Part shown: positions 22,378 to 32,884 of the stretch, piece after piece
How positions within the stretch are numbered: the first letter of the stretch is position 1
Layout: each line of letters begins with the position of its first letter
DNA from: Candidatus Altimarinota bacterium
GTDB taxonomy: Bacteria; Patescibacteriota; Gracilibacteria; BD1-5; UBA2023
Direction of reading: 5' to 3'
Length of the DNA: 64,000 bases
Assembly: GCA_014377305.1 (NCBI GenBank)
Contig: JACMPW010000015.1
Span: forward strand, 62,001-126,000
Notes under the pieces: model-generated
What the model was told of the DNA's origin: nothing
Database searches by the model: none
What the model saw: only the letters and a program-made list of their open reading frames with translations
Made by a program: the position numbers and the translations under genes

Positions 22378-23352
22378 ATGCGTAGTTCCAATTCCTATTC
22401 CATCTCCACCTTTTGTGTCCTCGCGGATCCGAGAGAAACCAGAAGAGTCGACACCTACCTGTCGGCTCTTTTTCCAGAAAAGTCCAGGAGCTATCTCCAG
22501 AAGATGATCGAAGAAGGGAAGATCTCGTGCAATGGAGCGTCGTTTAATAAAAATAAAAAAATATATAGGGGAGATATCATCGAGATCAGCTGGCGAGTCG
22601 ATCAGATGGCACTCATGGCTGAGGATATGCCGCTCGAGATCATCTATGAGAATGACGACTTCGCGATCATATCAAAGGACGCAGGTATCAATACTCATCC
22701 AACGCCGGGAGAATGAGGGAGAATGGGCACGCTCGTGAATGCTCTCTTGTATCACTTCAAGAATCTCGGTATCCGCCATGAGGATCCAGAGTTCCATCCA
22801 TCCATCATCAATGGCGTAGAGCGACCCGGCATCGTCCATCGTCTCGACAAGGATACATCAGGACTCATCATCATCGCGAAGAATGACAAATCGATGCATG
22901 CTCTCCAACTCAAGATCGCCAAGCGAACGATCCACAAGACCTATCTCGCTCTCGTCGTCGGTATCGTGAAGGACAATGAGTGATATATCGAGTCGTTCAT
23001 CGGACGCGATCCCTATGATCGCAAAAAAATGACTACTATGGATCCGTCAAACCCGAAACTCGCTAAAACAAAATTTCTCAATAAGGGTGTTATCAGCGGT
23101 AAATACACACTCCTAGAGGTCGATCTCCTCACGGGACGCACTCATCAGATCCGAGTCCATCTCGCGTCTATCGGGTATCCGATCGTCGGAGATAAGGTCT
23201 ATGGCAATGAGCGGGTGAATGCTGAAGCCCTAGAAAAATATGGGCTCACCAGACAATGGCTCCATGCATTCAGACTCAATTTCAATCTCTTCGACCATGA
23301 GTATAGCTTCGAGGCTCCACTCAAGAGTGATCTGAACAAATTCTTGGATTAG
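22378..23352 (+). CDS. RluA/RluD-family rRNA pseudouridine synthase
   Basis: 324 residues. An N-terminal S4-like RNA-binding domain ([28 protein letters not shown]) is followed by the catalytic domain with the active Asp in [13 protein letters not shown] and the motif [10 protein letters not shown]. It isomerises uridines in structured RNA, probably rRNA. RluA, RluC and RluD cannot be told apart by eye; the S4 domain favours RluC/RluD. It starts 7 nt after ndk. At least two glycines are TGA-coded, one in [15 protein letters not shown]. Confidence 0.93.
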
Positions 23353-23429
23353 ATTTCCTTTTTCTCTATTTTTTCCTATACTAGGATCCAAAAATATAAG
23401 ATTCAAATACTCTAACAATCTCAGCAAAT

Positions 23430-23783
23430 ATGACTATCAAAAGTGATCGACTATCGGAATGTATCCGCACTCTCGCTATCGAGGAGATACTCGCGTTCTC
23501 ACGTGACTACGATCATACTCATGGTATCATCTCTGTACTCGAGATCGTGGTCTCCAGTGACAAGAGCTACGCTGATGTGATGATCCACGGGCAATGAGAT
23601 GACAAGGAGCTGACCGCGTTCCTCGCACCTATAGCGGGCAATATACATACTCGTATTTCTCGTGAGCTCGGACTGCGTCGGACTCCTCGGATCCGATTTC
23701 GCGTAGCGAAAAATATCGACAAAAAAGGCGATGTACTCTCACTCATCCAAGAACTCGACAAGCAATATGGACTTTCGAAATAA
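23430..23783 (+). CDS. rbfA: Ribosome-binding factor A
   Basis: 117 residues with the RbfA KH-like fold. RISRELGLRRTPRIRFRV is the family signature near the C-terminus, and SVLEIVVSSDKSYADVMI fits the central strand. One Gly (in HGQGDDKEL) is TGA-coded. It aids 30S maturation at the 5' end of 16S rRNA. Its last 17 nt overlap the next gene. Confidence 0.9.
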
Positions 23784-24840
23784 GCTAAAACACTACATCT
23801 CCAAACTCACCAAATGAGGTCAAAAAAAATGGAAAAAAGAGGTACAAAGTGAAAAAAAACAAAAGTACCTTTTTGGTGCTACAAATAGTGATAATAGATT
23901 CCAGAGTTCACGTAACTCAAGCAATGTACCTCATCACAAGTCATGATTTTGAGGTTTTTCTACATTTTTCCAAGAAAAAATTGTCACCGGGGATCTCATG
24001 AAAAACTATGGATATATGATGAGTATGGTTGGTATGATGTTGATATTGTTATCGGTATATATTGTCGTTTTTTCCCCATATTTCAAAATCAGCCCAAACC
24101 AAGTCATGGTAGAGGCAATGACTCCATGAGTTGATATCACCATTGCATATCGCTCACTCGAGAGTATCTATGGGCAGAGTATATTCCTCCTGGATGAGGC
24201 AGATATAGCTCATAGACTCAAGCTGAGTATGCATAATCTCGCCTGAGTGAGTATCGATAGATACTATCCAAACGGGGTCAAGGTACTCATTACAGGATAT
24301 CCGATACCATTTGATACCATTATCAGTGGCATAGCGAACAAGAAGTGGTGACTCTCGAGCAATGGTGTACTCATCCCTGAGAGAGACCTCGGAGATACAC
24401 CTACAAAATATCATCTCGACATCACAGCACCAGCATTGATCGGAGACTTATTTTTGAGCTACAAAATCGGAGTAGAAGAGTCTAATATGAATATCATATC
24501 ACAGATATTCCAGGTATTCTCTACGGAATGGGCAACATTGCCGCTCGCACGATCCAGATACTATGTAGATGAAAATGAACTCCATATTGTCCTAGAATCA
24601 CGGACTCATATCATATTCGCTCTCCAGGATGACAATGAGGTCAAAAATGGAATCATCCCAAAAAATATACTGAATCAACTCATCACTCTCCGTACGTATA
24701 TAGTCAATAATCCTGGAAAACTGACTGATTGATCACTTGTCTATATCGATGCCCGTATTCCTGGTAAGCTCTTCATCTGTGCTGATAGAGTAATATGTCA
24801 AAAAAATCTAGACATCATCTATGGGGAAACTACAAAATAA
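23767..24840 (+). CDS. FtsQ/DivIB-like division protein
   Basis: 357 residues. A cytoplasmic basic N-terminus of about 80 residues, one membrane helix (MMSMVGMMLILLSVYIVVF, near residue 90), then an extracellular part that starts like a POTRA domain (YFKISPNQVMVEAMTPGVD, YGQSIFLLDEADIA) and includes IPFDTIISGIANKKWGLSSNGVLIPE. The C-terminus (VYIDARIPGKLFIC) resembles the end of the FtsQ beta domain. The single-pass plan fits the scaffold that links early and late divisome proteins. The match is at the level of architecture and weak motifs, so confidence is moderate. ATG 23767 overlaps the end of rbfA and the stop is 3 nt before nth, so the three genes form an operon. Confidence 0.7.
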
Positions 24841-24843
24841 GCT

Positions 24844-25473
24844 ATGAAGAAAAAAAACTGGTGATCCATTCTCGAACCGATCATAACACAATATGGTGGC
24901 AATAAGATCGAACTCAACTATGAGACCCCCTTTCAGCTCCTCTCTGCTGTGATACTCTCTGCTCAGACGACAGATAAACAAGTAAATAAAATAACTCCTC
25001 CATTCTTTGCTCGGGTTCGAGAGGCAAGAGATGTGATGGATATAGAACTTGAAGATATCGAAGAACACCTCAAATATGTGAACTTTTTTCGCAATAAATC
25101 CAGATATATCAAAGAAACTGGCACGATACTCGCAAGAGAATATGATGGAATCATCCCGAACGATCTGAAGCTAATACAGACGTTCCCTGGAATAGGAATC
25201 AAGACAGCGAAGGTCGTCCTCGCAGTACTCTATGATATGCCATATGTCGGTGTCGATACACATATCCACCGTGTGATGAATCGACTGGGAATAGTAGATA
25301 CAGATACGCCAAATCAGACAGATAGAGAGATAGATAGGATTTTTGATACTCACACTAAGCAACTTCTCCATCATCCACTTGTACTATTCGGCAGATATCA
25401 TTGTCTCGCGAGAAAACCGAAGTGTGAGACGTGCAAACTCCAGAAAGACTGCAAATACTACCAGAAAAAGTAA
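24844..25473 (+). CDS. nth: Endonuclease III
   Basis: 209 residues. The helix-hairpin-helix TFPGIGIKTAKVV holds the catalytic Lys, VDTHIHR the catalytic Asp, and the C-terminus has a full 4Fe-4S ligand set with Cys spacing 6, 2 and 5 (CLARKPKCETCKLQKDC). It removes oxidised pyrimidines and cuts the abasic site. One Gly, in KNWGSIL, is TGA-coded. A 24-bp bidirectional terminator follows. Confidence 0.97.
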
Positions 25474-25566
25474 AAAGACGAAAAAATCTTTTCAAAAACA
25501 AGAAATTCCGAGATTATCCGTAAAAAGTATTTTTACTGATAAGATGGCATGCAAAGCTCGAGGAAG

Positions 25567-25620
25567 AAAAATTTTATCTCATTCATTTGCTCATATGCAA
25601 ATGAATGAGATAAAATTTTT
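25567..25620. terminator. 24-bp perfect bidirectional terminator
   Basis: A perfect inverted repeat of 24 bp (AAAAATTTTATCTCATTC...) with loop TCATAT and A5/T5 ends. It lies between nth (+) and the AMMECR1-like gene (-). Confidence 0.95.
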
Positions 25621-25655
25621 ATGACAAAGGAGTTCACTATTTTTCAAAAGTATTT

Positions 25656-26201
25656 TTATACCATATCAGTACTCTCTCTCGTCCGGAGTGCATAGAGCAC
25701 ATAGTCTGCATGAGTGAGTTTATTTGGATCGAGTTCTACTTTCTGACATGCCAGTGCAAAATATCTCTCAGGAGTTGGATCGAGGTGGACCATATGAGGC
25801 AGTACTACTGATATGACACCGAGATTCTGCGAGAGCAGTATGAGTCATTCATCTCGGGTGTTGAGCTCTGATGGACTCTGGATCATTCGACGATCTTCCG
25901 AGACAAATGTATCAACTCGGATATGAATTTTAGATAGGTTTTCGCTTGATTGGAGATTGGATGCAAAACGACTATCTTTGAGACAGAGCATCGTCGCATC
26001 TATGATCTCATAGAGAGTATTCTCCTTCTGACATTGGATACGACCAGATGACGCGATCACTCGCCCATCCATATAGAGTGTGACGAATATTGATTGTCGA
26101 GTCGACATCATCGGGAGCATATCTGCCGGGATATCAGATTGTGTGATGATGCGTTTCTCGCCCAAATAGGTTTCGAGAGTCTTTCGGACGAGTTGATACA
26201 T
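25656..26201 (-). CDS. AMMECR1-like domain protein
   Basis: 181 residues with one TGA-coded Gly (120). The segment SIFVTLYMDGRVIASSGRIQ, followed by TLYEIIDATMLCLKDSRF, resembles the AMMECR1 core (VTL..dG.LRGCIG), but the RGCIG motif itself is not conserved here. The remainder (ISEIHIRV-like LSKIHIRVDTFV, GVISVVLPHM) also fits that fold. Its biochemical role is unknown. It begins the 3' part of a minus-strand run that includes lspA and cutA. Family membership is tentative. Confidence 0.55.
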
Positions 26202-26213
26202 AGACTGAGTTGA

Positions 26214-26987
26214 TTATTTAGCAAAGAGTTGTTTTTCTACTTCTTTTTCGCTCAGCTTAGCGTCACGCTCCACCTGAGCAAATACATCACCAATAGGATC
26301 ATATCCAGAGGCAATGTAGCTACGATAGTAGCAGTATCTGATGAAAAATGTCACAAAAATAGCAACTATAAATGCGAGCATAGAGAGCCCAAGAAGGACA
26401 AATAGAGCATTACTCGAATCAGAGTGTGTCTGTATATATACGAGAAATAGTATACTCGCGGTCAGTATCAGACTGACTATACTCGAGTATATAGAGAGGA
26501 GAGAGTAGCGATAGTTGGAGAGGATACTCACGATAATCTCGAGACCGAATATGTTGAGGAGCACATGAGCAATATAGGCGATGAGTATCCCTGAGCCATC
26601 TATGACCATAGAGTTGACAATCAGATAGAGAGGAGCAATCGCAATATAGAGAATGATAGAGAACACGGATGCATGGAGATATGTCGTCCTACTCCCGGTA
26701 TAGATATGTGGAAATATTCCCTTGGCACTCCAGAGATAGAGCATATTGCTCATAGTCAGTGCGAAGAATGTGATCATCGCGAGGAGTATCGGGGAGATCC
26801 CACTCCCGAGTGAGAATGTACCGAGTGAGAGAAATGCAAATATCACTACCCCAATCGATGAGAGAAATCCGACTACAATAGCTACGAGGAGCATCATCCC
26901 GATACCGACGAGATCGACACGGGGTGGACCGAGGAGTTCCTCAGTCGAGATAGCTATATCTGAGAGTGTATTACTGTTTGCGGACAT
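26214..26987 (-). CDS. Multi-pass membrane protein, unknown function
   Basis: 257 residues from MSANSNTLSD. About six hydrophobic helices (near residues 28-52, 57-77, 104-124, 132-152, 163-185 and 197-220) are followed by a charged C-terminal tail (DVFAQVERDAKLSEKEVEKQLFAK). No known family motif is seen. The start at 26987 lies inside the end of lspA (17-nt overlap), which shows tight translational coupling. A longer frame from 27038 would overlap lspA further and is not favoured. Confidence 0.75.
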   Translation of the reverse strand: MSANSNTLSDIAISTEELLGPPRVDLVGIGMMLLVAIVVGFLSSIGVVIFAFLSLGTFSLGSGISPILLAMITFFALTMSNMLYLWSAKGIFPHIYTGSRTTYLHASVFSIILYIAIAPLYLIVNSMVIDGSGILIAYIAHVLLNIFGLEIIVSILSNYRYSLLSIYSSIVSLILTASILFLVYIQTHSDSSNALFVLLGLSMLAFIVAIFVTFFIRYCYYRSYIASGYDPIGDVFAQVERDAKLSEKEVEKQLFAK

Positions 26988-27540
26988 AGTATGCGATGAA
27001 AAGTAGACAGGCACCAATAGAGATAAATATATCCGCAAAGTTCAAAATAGCAAAGTATTCTACAGAGATGAAATCGACAACATATCATTTGAATATTCTC
27101 TCATATCCATGAGATAGAGCACCAGCAAATATGAGAGAATAACCAATATCGAGAAGTCTACTATTTTTCACATATTCTACTAGAATATAGTACAAAAATA
27201 TAGCAACGACAAGAAATATAGTGAGTACTTTGAGATAGATTCCCTCTATTGGGAGCGAGAATGCTATTCATTCATTGTGTGATAGCCTGAGTGTGACATA
27301 TTCTCAGATCAGTGATACTCTAGCTCTGTCTTGATACATCGTTAGTATCTGAGCATCTCCATAATTACTCGAGCAAAGGAGCTCTGCGGATAATCATCCC
27401 AATGATCTTTCATGAGAAAAATTTTTTCACTCTTCATACTCACAATAGTCTACCACGAAGTGATTATCAAAATAATATTTTGAACCAAGATCAAGAAAAA
27501 TACAGAAGATACAGATGAAAATCAGTGAAATATATCTCAT
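26971..27540 (-). CDS. lspA: Lipoprotein signal peptidase (LspA), altered active site
   Basis: 189 residues with at least five TGA-coded glycines. Four membrane helices are visible. Family motifs: FLDLGSKYYF near the start, NEGIAFSLP in the middle, then GALSHGYERIFKGYVVDFIS and ILNFADIFIS. The last holds one catalytic Asp (FNxAD). The first catalytic Asp normally lies in GNLIDR; here the aligned residues are SHGYER, so Asp is replaced by Glu and the Asn by His. The enzyme cleaves prolipoprotein signal peptides; the window encodes several lipoproteins (33996, 43236, 50643). Activity with Glu is an open question. The insert of about 40 residues after the first helix (CEYEEGKNF..) is also unusual. 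Confidence 0.85.
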
Positions 27541-27944
27541 TATACAAAATAACGATATATAGTATACATGACAGCCCCGATGATCACGGTGAGAACCATT
27601 CCCCAGATCGTATCGATCGCCACCATGTTCCAGCTCCATCACTTCATCACACTCATAGATGTGAGCTCATAGGTCATATACGCACCAAATCCGAAGAGAG
27701 CACTATTGATCAGAATTTTTTGAAGACCTACTCCTGCCTCAGCTCATGGGAGTATCACGAGCAATAGCAGCACGAGTATATAGAGGAGATAAAAAGCAAT
27801 CGCAGCAACAAAATTCATATCTGTATTCAGATATGTTGGGATGTACCGCTTGAAAGTAGGGAGTATCACAAACCAGATCATCACTCCATCGAGGACGAGG
27901 AGTGTGAGGATACCCGAGATGTAGGAGAGGGCGTATGCGAGCAT
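27540..27944 (-). CDS. DUF2177 membrane protein
   Basis: 134 residues with four helices. The DUF2177 pattern is clear: DGVMIWFVILPTFKRYIP near the start, AAIAFYLLYILVLLLLV, GALFG-like SALFGFGAYMTYELTSMSVMKWW, and IDTIWGMVLTVI at the C-terminus. One Gly (67) is TGA-coded. Its stop overlaps the lspA start by one base (TAATG). The role of the family is unknown. Confidence 0.85.
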
Positions 27945-27947
27945 ATT

Positions 27948-28313
27948 TTAGAAAAGTTTATTGAATTCGTCCTGCTGTGGAACAAGAGATACGATATTAG
28001 TAGTACTAGTCTGAGTCTGTATCCAGTTTTCATACGACTGATTCGCCTCGACCTCTTGCATCTTGATGATACATGGGACATCGTACTTGTGAGATGACTC
28101 TATAGCTGTCTTGAGAGATTCCCAGTTCTCGACCCGAGTCTTGTAGATCGTGACGATCTCCTCGGTACTACTGAGTCTCCCATCCCACCAGTACATGCTC
28201 TCGATCGGGAAAAAGTTGGCACAAGCGATGAGATGAGAGTTGAGGAGCTCAGCAGTTACTCTCAGAGCCTCGGGCTTGGATGGATGAGTAACATAGACAA
28301 GGAGGAATGACAT
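27948..28313 (-). CDS. cutA: CutA1 divalent-cation tolerance protein
   Basis: 121 residues. FLLVYVTHPSKPEALRVTAELL, ACANFFPIESMYWWDGRL and EEIVTIYKTR are the CutA1 signature; the fold forms a tight trimer. It is linked to copper/divalent metal tolerance in other bacteria, though the mechanism is unclear. MSFLLVYV at 28313 is the natural start. It lies 3 nt before the DUF2177 gene and 13 nt after tyrS. Confidence 0.93.
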   Translation of the reverse strand: MSFLLVYVTHPSKPEALRVTAELLNSHLIACANFFPIESMYWWDGRLSSTEEIVTIYKTRVENWESLKTAIESSHKYDVPCIIKMQEVEANQSYENWIQTQTSTTNIVSLVPQQDEFNKLF

Positions 28314-28326
28314 AGGAAAATGTGAA

Positions 28327-29583
28327 TTATAGAAATACTCGTTTCGCTTTCTTTTTGCCCATCTCGACGAGAGTTCCATCTACTGTGATAGTCACAAGAT
28401 ACTTCGGATCCTCGATCACCACGCCATCGATGCGGACGGATTTACCAGCAAGGGCATTGCGGACATCTCATGATGTAGTACAAAAAAGTATTTCCTTTAG
28501 TAAATCACTGAGGAAAATTGAATTTTCTGGTAATTTTCCAGTATCATCATAACTAGAATAGACTTTATCTGTACTTCAAAATATAACACTGCTCATCATT
28601 TGCTTTCTACCAAGAAAGTAGAGTGATAAGTATTGTTGTTCTATATTTCCAATATCACTCGCATCATACGGTTTCCCATGATACATTGTGATCACTCGTT
28701 GTGCGAGTTCGATCTTGAGTATATTCGGATGTTCACCTGATTCGAGTCTCTGCTGCACTACTACAACCTCTTCGAGAGTTGCGTCAGTCGCGAGTTCATA
28801 GTATTTCACGATGAGATCATCATGGATATTGATCAGCTTCTGATACATACTCTGCGGAGCCTCATCGATGGCTATCGTATTCGGACTGGTTTTACTCATC
28901 TTCTTGCCATCTGATCCAACGAGTAGGTCGAATGTCATGATATCCTGCTTCGGCAATCCATGGGCATCCATGAGAGTGCGTCCAGCAAGCAGGTTAAAAT
29001 ACTGATCTGTCCCACCGAGCTCGAGATCACAGGCACCATATTTGCGAGCGATCGCAACTGAGTCATATCCCTGCATGATCGGATAGAGGAACTCTTGGAG
29101 CGATATCCGTACTCCTGATTTGTATCGCTTCGAGAAATTATCACGATCGAGCATCTCCGCCACGGAGAAGTTCTTGGCAAGTTCACCCACTCAGGCAAAA
29201 TTCACTGCATCGAGTCACTCACTATTCCAGTAGATTTCTATTTTTGATAGATCAAGAACTTTATTGAATTTATCAATAAATAACTCAGCATTGTGACGAG
29301 TTTGTACTCTTGTGAGCATCGGACGCTCTGCATCCTTGTCACTCGCATCACCGACCTGAGCCGTCGCATCTCCGATGAGGAGGATAACCTTGTGTCCCAT
29401 CTCTTGGAATTGTTTCAGCTTCAGGATAGGCACCATATGCCCGAGATGGACAATAGTTCCTGATGGATCTATCCCGAACTTCACGACGAGCTTGTCTCAT
29501 GACTCGAGTCGCTTCGTGAGATTATCGGCATCGATGAGTTTGGAGACTCACTTGTTGAGGAGATTGTGGATTTGAGAGTTCAT
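28327..29583 (-). CDS. tyrS: Tyrosyl-tRNA synthetase
   Basis: 418 residues with six TGA-coded glycines, including the start of the loop before DKLVVKFGIDPSG and in NSEGLDAVNFAGVGELA. Class I motifs: HLGH (HIGH) after GIDPSGTIV and KKMSKTS (KMSKS). The Tyr-binding segment LELGGTDQYFNLLAGR places it in the TyrZ-like branch. The C-terminal S4 domain (SGDVRNALAGKSVRIDGVVI) binds the tRNA. ATG 29583 lies 3 nt after the clpP stop, so clpP and tyrS are co-transcribed. The linker before the S4 domain is A/T richer than the rest. Confidence 0.95.
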
Positions 29584-29586
29584 ATT

Positions 29587-30207
29587 TTATATTACCTTAT
29601 CGATGAGTCCGTACTTCACTGCTTGCTCAGCCGTCATGAAGTTGTCACGATCACAGTCACGACGGACGGTGTCGATATCCTGACCAGAGTGCTTCGCGAG
29701 GATCTTGTAGAGGACTTCACCCGTACGGATGATGTGCTCGGCTGCGATCTTGATATCGATCGCCTGACCCTCCATGCCTCCGAGAGGCTGATGGATCATG
29801 ATCTCCGCATGTGGGAGAGCGTAGCGCTTGCCCTTGGCTCCACCTGCGAGGATGATCGATCCCATAGAGGCAGCGAGACCGACTGCAACCGTGATGACAT
29901 CAGGCTTGATCGACTGCATCGTATCATAGATCGCGAGACCCGCCGTCACATGACCTCCTGGAGAGTTCACATAGAGGGTGATCGGAGCCTTGGGATCCTG
30001 CTTCTCGAGAAAGAGGAGCTGAGCAATCACGGTATTGGCTACCATAGAGTCGATCGCATCGCCGAGGAATATGACACGATCCTCGAGGAGTCGAGAGTAG
30101 ATATCGTAGGCTCGTTCCTGGCCACCGATCTTATCGATGATCGTCGGGATGAGGAAGTCGGATATTGGTTTTCTTTTAGATTTTGAGCTGACTGATTTCT
30201 TGGACAT
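29587..30207 (-). CDS. clpP: ATP-dependent Clp protease proteolytic subunit
   Basis: 206 residues. Catalytic Ser in GLAASMGS, His in MIHQPLGG, and Asp in the [10 protein letters not shown] region ([10 protein letters not shown]). [17 protein letters not shown] is the oxyanion-side strand. A basic N-terminus ([14 protein letters not shown]) precedes the usual LIPTIID, longer than most propeptides. ClpX or ClpA partners are not in the window. No TGA codon is present. The start at 30207 is preferred to a longer upstream frame that runs into the divergent promoter. Confidence 0.96.
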   Translation of the reverse strand: MSKKSVSSKSKRKPISDFLIPTIIDKIGGQERAYDIYSRLLEDRVIFLGDAIDSMVANTVIAQLLFLEKQDPKAPITLYVNSPGGHVTAGLAIYDTMQSIKPDVITVAVGLAASMGSIILAGGAKGKRYALPHAEIMIHQPLGGMEGQAIDIKIAAEHIIRTGEVLYKILAKHSGQDIDTVRRDCDRDNFMTAEQAVKYGLIDKVI

Positions 30208-30255
30208 ATTTTTGAGTTTAGAGATACTGACTTTCGTTACTATATCTATTTTCCT

Positions 30256-30283
30256 TTGGAATTCAAACAAATATTGATATAAT
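30256..30283 (+). promoter_or_regulatory. Promoter of the glycosyltransferase gene (leaderless type)
   Basis: TTGGAA at 30256-30261, 16-bp spacer, TATAAT at 30278-30283 preceded by TGA (extended -10), then 6 nt to the ATG. The start of transcription should coincide with the start codon. Confidence 0.8.
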
Positions 30284-30289
30284 CCGCTT

Positions 30290-31429
30290 ATGTCCAAAAT
30301 ACTCGTTTTTCACGACACATACATGATGCGAGGCGGAGCAGAGCGTATGAATATCGAGATCGCGAAAGCACTCGACGCCGATATCGCAACAGCCATCTGG
30401 AGTCCTGATTGCTATGAGGCTCGTTCGATGTGATTCCAGTGAGAAATATTCGAGGTAGATCCAGGATGGAAGAGGGGAATGATTGGGTTTTTCCGAATGA
30501 AGTGGAGATTCTATCGATCTGCCCATATCACAGCCAACTATGATAGTATCCTCTTCTCGAACGAGGCGATCACAGGAATCTGGAATACAAAACCTAGCAC
30601 AAAAACCTATTATTATGCTCACTCGATCTCTCGTCATCTCTTCGATCAGAGATCTCAGTACCTCGCGAAAGTGCCACTTTTAGCTCGTCCATTTTTCCTC
30701 ATATTCTCAGTGTTCCTGAGATGGTTGTACAAAAAGGAACTGAGCAAGATCGATAACATATTCGTGAACTCTGAGGCAAATAAAAAGAGGATATCCGAGT
30801 GGTGTGGCCGAGATGATGCAGTAGTAATATACCCAAGTGTCGATGTAGAACAATTCGATATTTTTGATGAGGAATTAATATCACAAATACTCGCAATAGA
30901 GTGAATTTGATTTCAAAATAAGGATTACTATATTTCATTCTCACGACTCACCCACGCGAAACGGATCGATACGATCATCCGAGCATTCCAAAATATACCA
31001 GAGAAGAATATCATCATACTCTATGGGGAACTCGATAGCCAGAGAGATGAATTCATGAATCTTGGCAAATGATATCCCAACATCATATTCCACAAACTCT
31101 CAGATAACAATCATCTCCCCCAGATAATAGGTGGATCTATCGCAACTCTATCTATCAGTGCGAGCGAAGACTTCGGGATGGTGGCTATCGAGTCGATGGC
31201 ATGCGGAGTGCCAGTGATCGCAGTAGATGAATGAGGATACCGAGAGAGCATGATAGCTGGACAGACTGGATATCTGATTGATCCTGATGATCTCGAGGAG
31301 GATCTGATACAAATAGTGCAAAATACAAGTCCAGAGATACTCAGAAATATGGAGTGAGATTGTCGGAGTCGAGCCCTCGATTTCTCACTTGCAGTGATGA
31401 ATACAAAGATGAAACAATACATACAATAA
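30290..31429 (+). CDS. GT4-family glycosyltransferase
   Basis: 379 residues, GT-B fold. The N-terminal half opens with [19 protein letters not shown], the acceptor-side loop of GT4 enzymes. The C-terminal half holds the nucleotide-sugar motif [22 protein letters not shown], the E-x7-E pattern, and a Gly-rich DEGGYRES. At least seven glycines are TGA-coded. It transfers a sugar from a nucleotide donor to an envelope glycan or lipid; the substrate cannot be told. Its promoter predicts a leaderless mRNA. A polysaccharide deacetylase follows 38 nt later with its own promoter. Confidence 0.9.
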
Positions 31430-31433
31430 TCGA

Positions 31434-31461
31434 TTGACGCAGGCACTATTTTTGCTATACT
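31434..31461 (+). promoter_or_regulatory. Promoter of the polysaccharide deacetylase gene (leaderless type)
   Basis: TTGACG at 31434-31439, 16-bp spacer, TATACT at 31456-31461 preceded by TGC, then 6 nt to the ATG at 31468. Confidence 0.85.
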
Positions 31462-31467
31462 CGCCAT

Positions 31468-32523
31468 ATGACTCTTGCTACATATAGGATCTCTATAGCC
31501 CTCATCCTCACCACTCTTTCGGGGGTTGGTGTTTTTGTTTTGGCGAGTGAGACAGATACGAATATCATAGATGTCATCCGAGAGGCTATTGCTGCGAATA
31601 TATCATCGGGGAGTAGTACTCCTATTGCGTCAGCAACAGTACAATCTATCCACATCGAAATAGAAAAAATAATCTCCGAGCGTTACCTCGATACTCTGAA
31701 CCGAGTAGTGACAACAAAACTCACACAGTCGATATGAACTGGTGTACAACTCGATCCATCGTATGCAAACTATAGGAATATTACATTGGAGGGAAGTGAT
31801 TTCGTATTTCATTTTGGCAACAATGATCCGATCCATATAGCGACTTCGAGTTTCTTTTTTGACCACTATCATACTCGAGATCTCCCTACTATCTCTGGTG
31901 AGATCATCCCAATGAGCAAAAAAGTAATTGCCCTCACATTCGATGATGGCCCATCAGAGCTCTACACTAATACTCTCCTCGATATACTGCAAAAAGAAGG
32001 CGTACATGCGACATTCTATGTGCTCGGTCGCAATGCAGAGAGATATCCAGCTATCATCAAAAGGGAACACGATGAATGACATGAGATCGGTAATCACTCC
32101 TATTCACATACAGCATTCACAAAACTCGGATCTGGACAGATCCGAGATGAGCTCTATGCGACAGATCAGGCGATCTATCGGTCTATCTGAGAGTATCCAC
32201 GGACATTTCGTCCACCATATGGAGCAACAAATACTGGGATCCTCGCAGATATAGCTATGCCATTCGCTATGTGGTCGATCGATACTCGAGACTGGCAGAC
32301 ACATAGTGTAGTACACAATATATCGGGGGTATCTCACGCAAAAAATGGGGATATCCTCATCATGCATGATATCCACGAGACGAGTGTAGCAAGTATCCCA
32401 GATATCATTGCCAAGTTGCGGGCTCAGGGTTTCACTTTTGTCACTGTATCTGAGCTCCTCGAACTCTCTCCAGATAACCAGCAAATAGGCAAACGATGCT
32501 ATAAAAAATGAGACTGTAGATAG
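31468..32523 (+). CDS. Exported polysaccharide deacetylase (NodB domain)
   Basis: 351 residues. An N-terminal hydrophobic segment (about 7-25) acts as signal or anchor. A spacer domain of about 125 residues follows, then the NodB domain: LTFDDGPS (catalytic base and metal Asp), GNHSYSH (metal His pair), FRPPYGA (motif 3), WSIDTRDW (motif 4) and IMHDIHE (motif 5 His). All five motifs are present. It removes N- or O-acetyl groups from peptidoglycan or another surface glycan outside the membrane. Four glycines are TGA-coded, one in DEGHEIGNHS and one near the C-terminus (KKGDCR). Confidence 0.94.
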
Positions 32524-32535
32524 CTCGATTCTCAT

Positions 32536-32563
32536 TTGCAAGTCAGAGTTTTTTTGATATAAT
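32536..32563 (+). promoter_or_regulatory. Promoter of the small membrane protein gene (leaderless type)
   Basis: TTGCAA at 32536-32541, 16-bp spacer, TATAAT at 32558-32563 preceded by TGA, then 6 nt to ATG 32570. The -10 region and first codons (TGATATAATCCGCT.ATGTCCAA) nearly repeat those at 30275-30297. Confidence 0.85.
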
Positions 32564-32569
32564 CCGCTC

Positions 32570-32806
32570 ATGTCCAATTATATCCTCTTCGGCCTCTATC
32601 TCTTCTTACTCCTGGGAATCTTCGGATTTCTCGCGATTTTCATGATGCATATCCGCGACTACCGCCAGTACTCACGCTATATCACTACGATCACACGAGC
32701 ATATCTCCTACTCATGGTAGCTATAGCGATATTCGGAGGGTATCATATCCTCACTGGGAGTATATTCCCACAGACACTCAGGCCTATACAACGAGTAAAT
32801 CTCTAG
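32570..32806 (+). CDS. Small two-helix membrane protein, 78 residues
   Basis: Two hydrophobic helices (about 5-27 and 45-62) are linked by a basic loop (MHIRDYRQYSRYITTITRA). The strong leaderless promoter directly before ATG 32570 supports it as a real gene. No family is recognised. Confidence 0.78.
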   Translation: MSNYILFGLYLFLLLGIFGFLAIFMMHIRDYRQYSRYITTITRAYLLLMVAIAIFGGYHILTGSIFPQTLRPIQRVNL

Positions 32807-32884
32807 TATATCTCGTCATCCTGAGGTCTCATATAACTCAGGATCTCCTCTATTCAAAACTCTAAATCCTAAGTTCTAATAATT

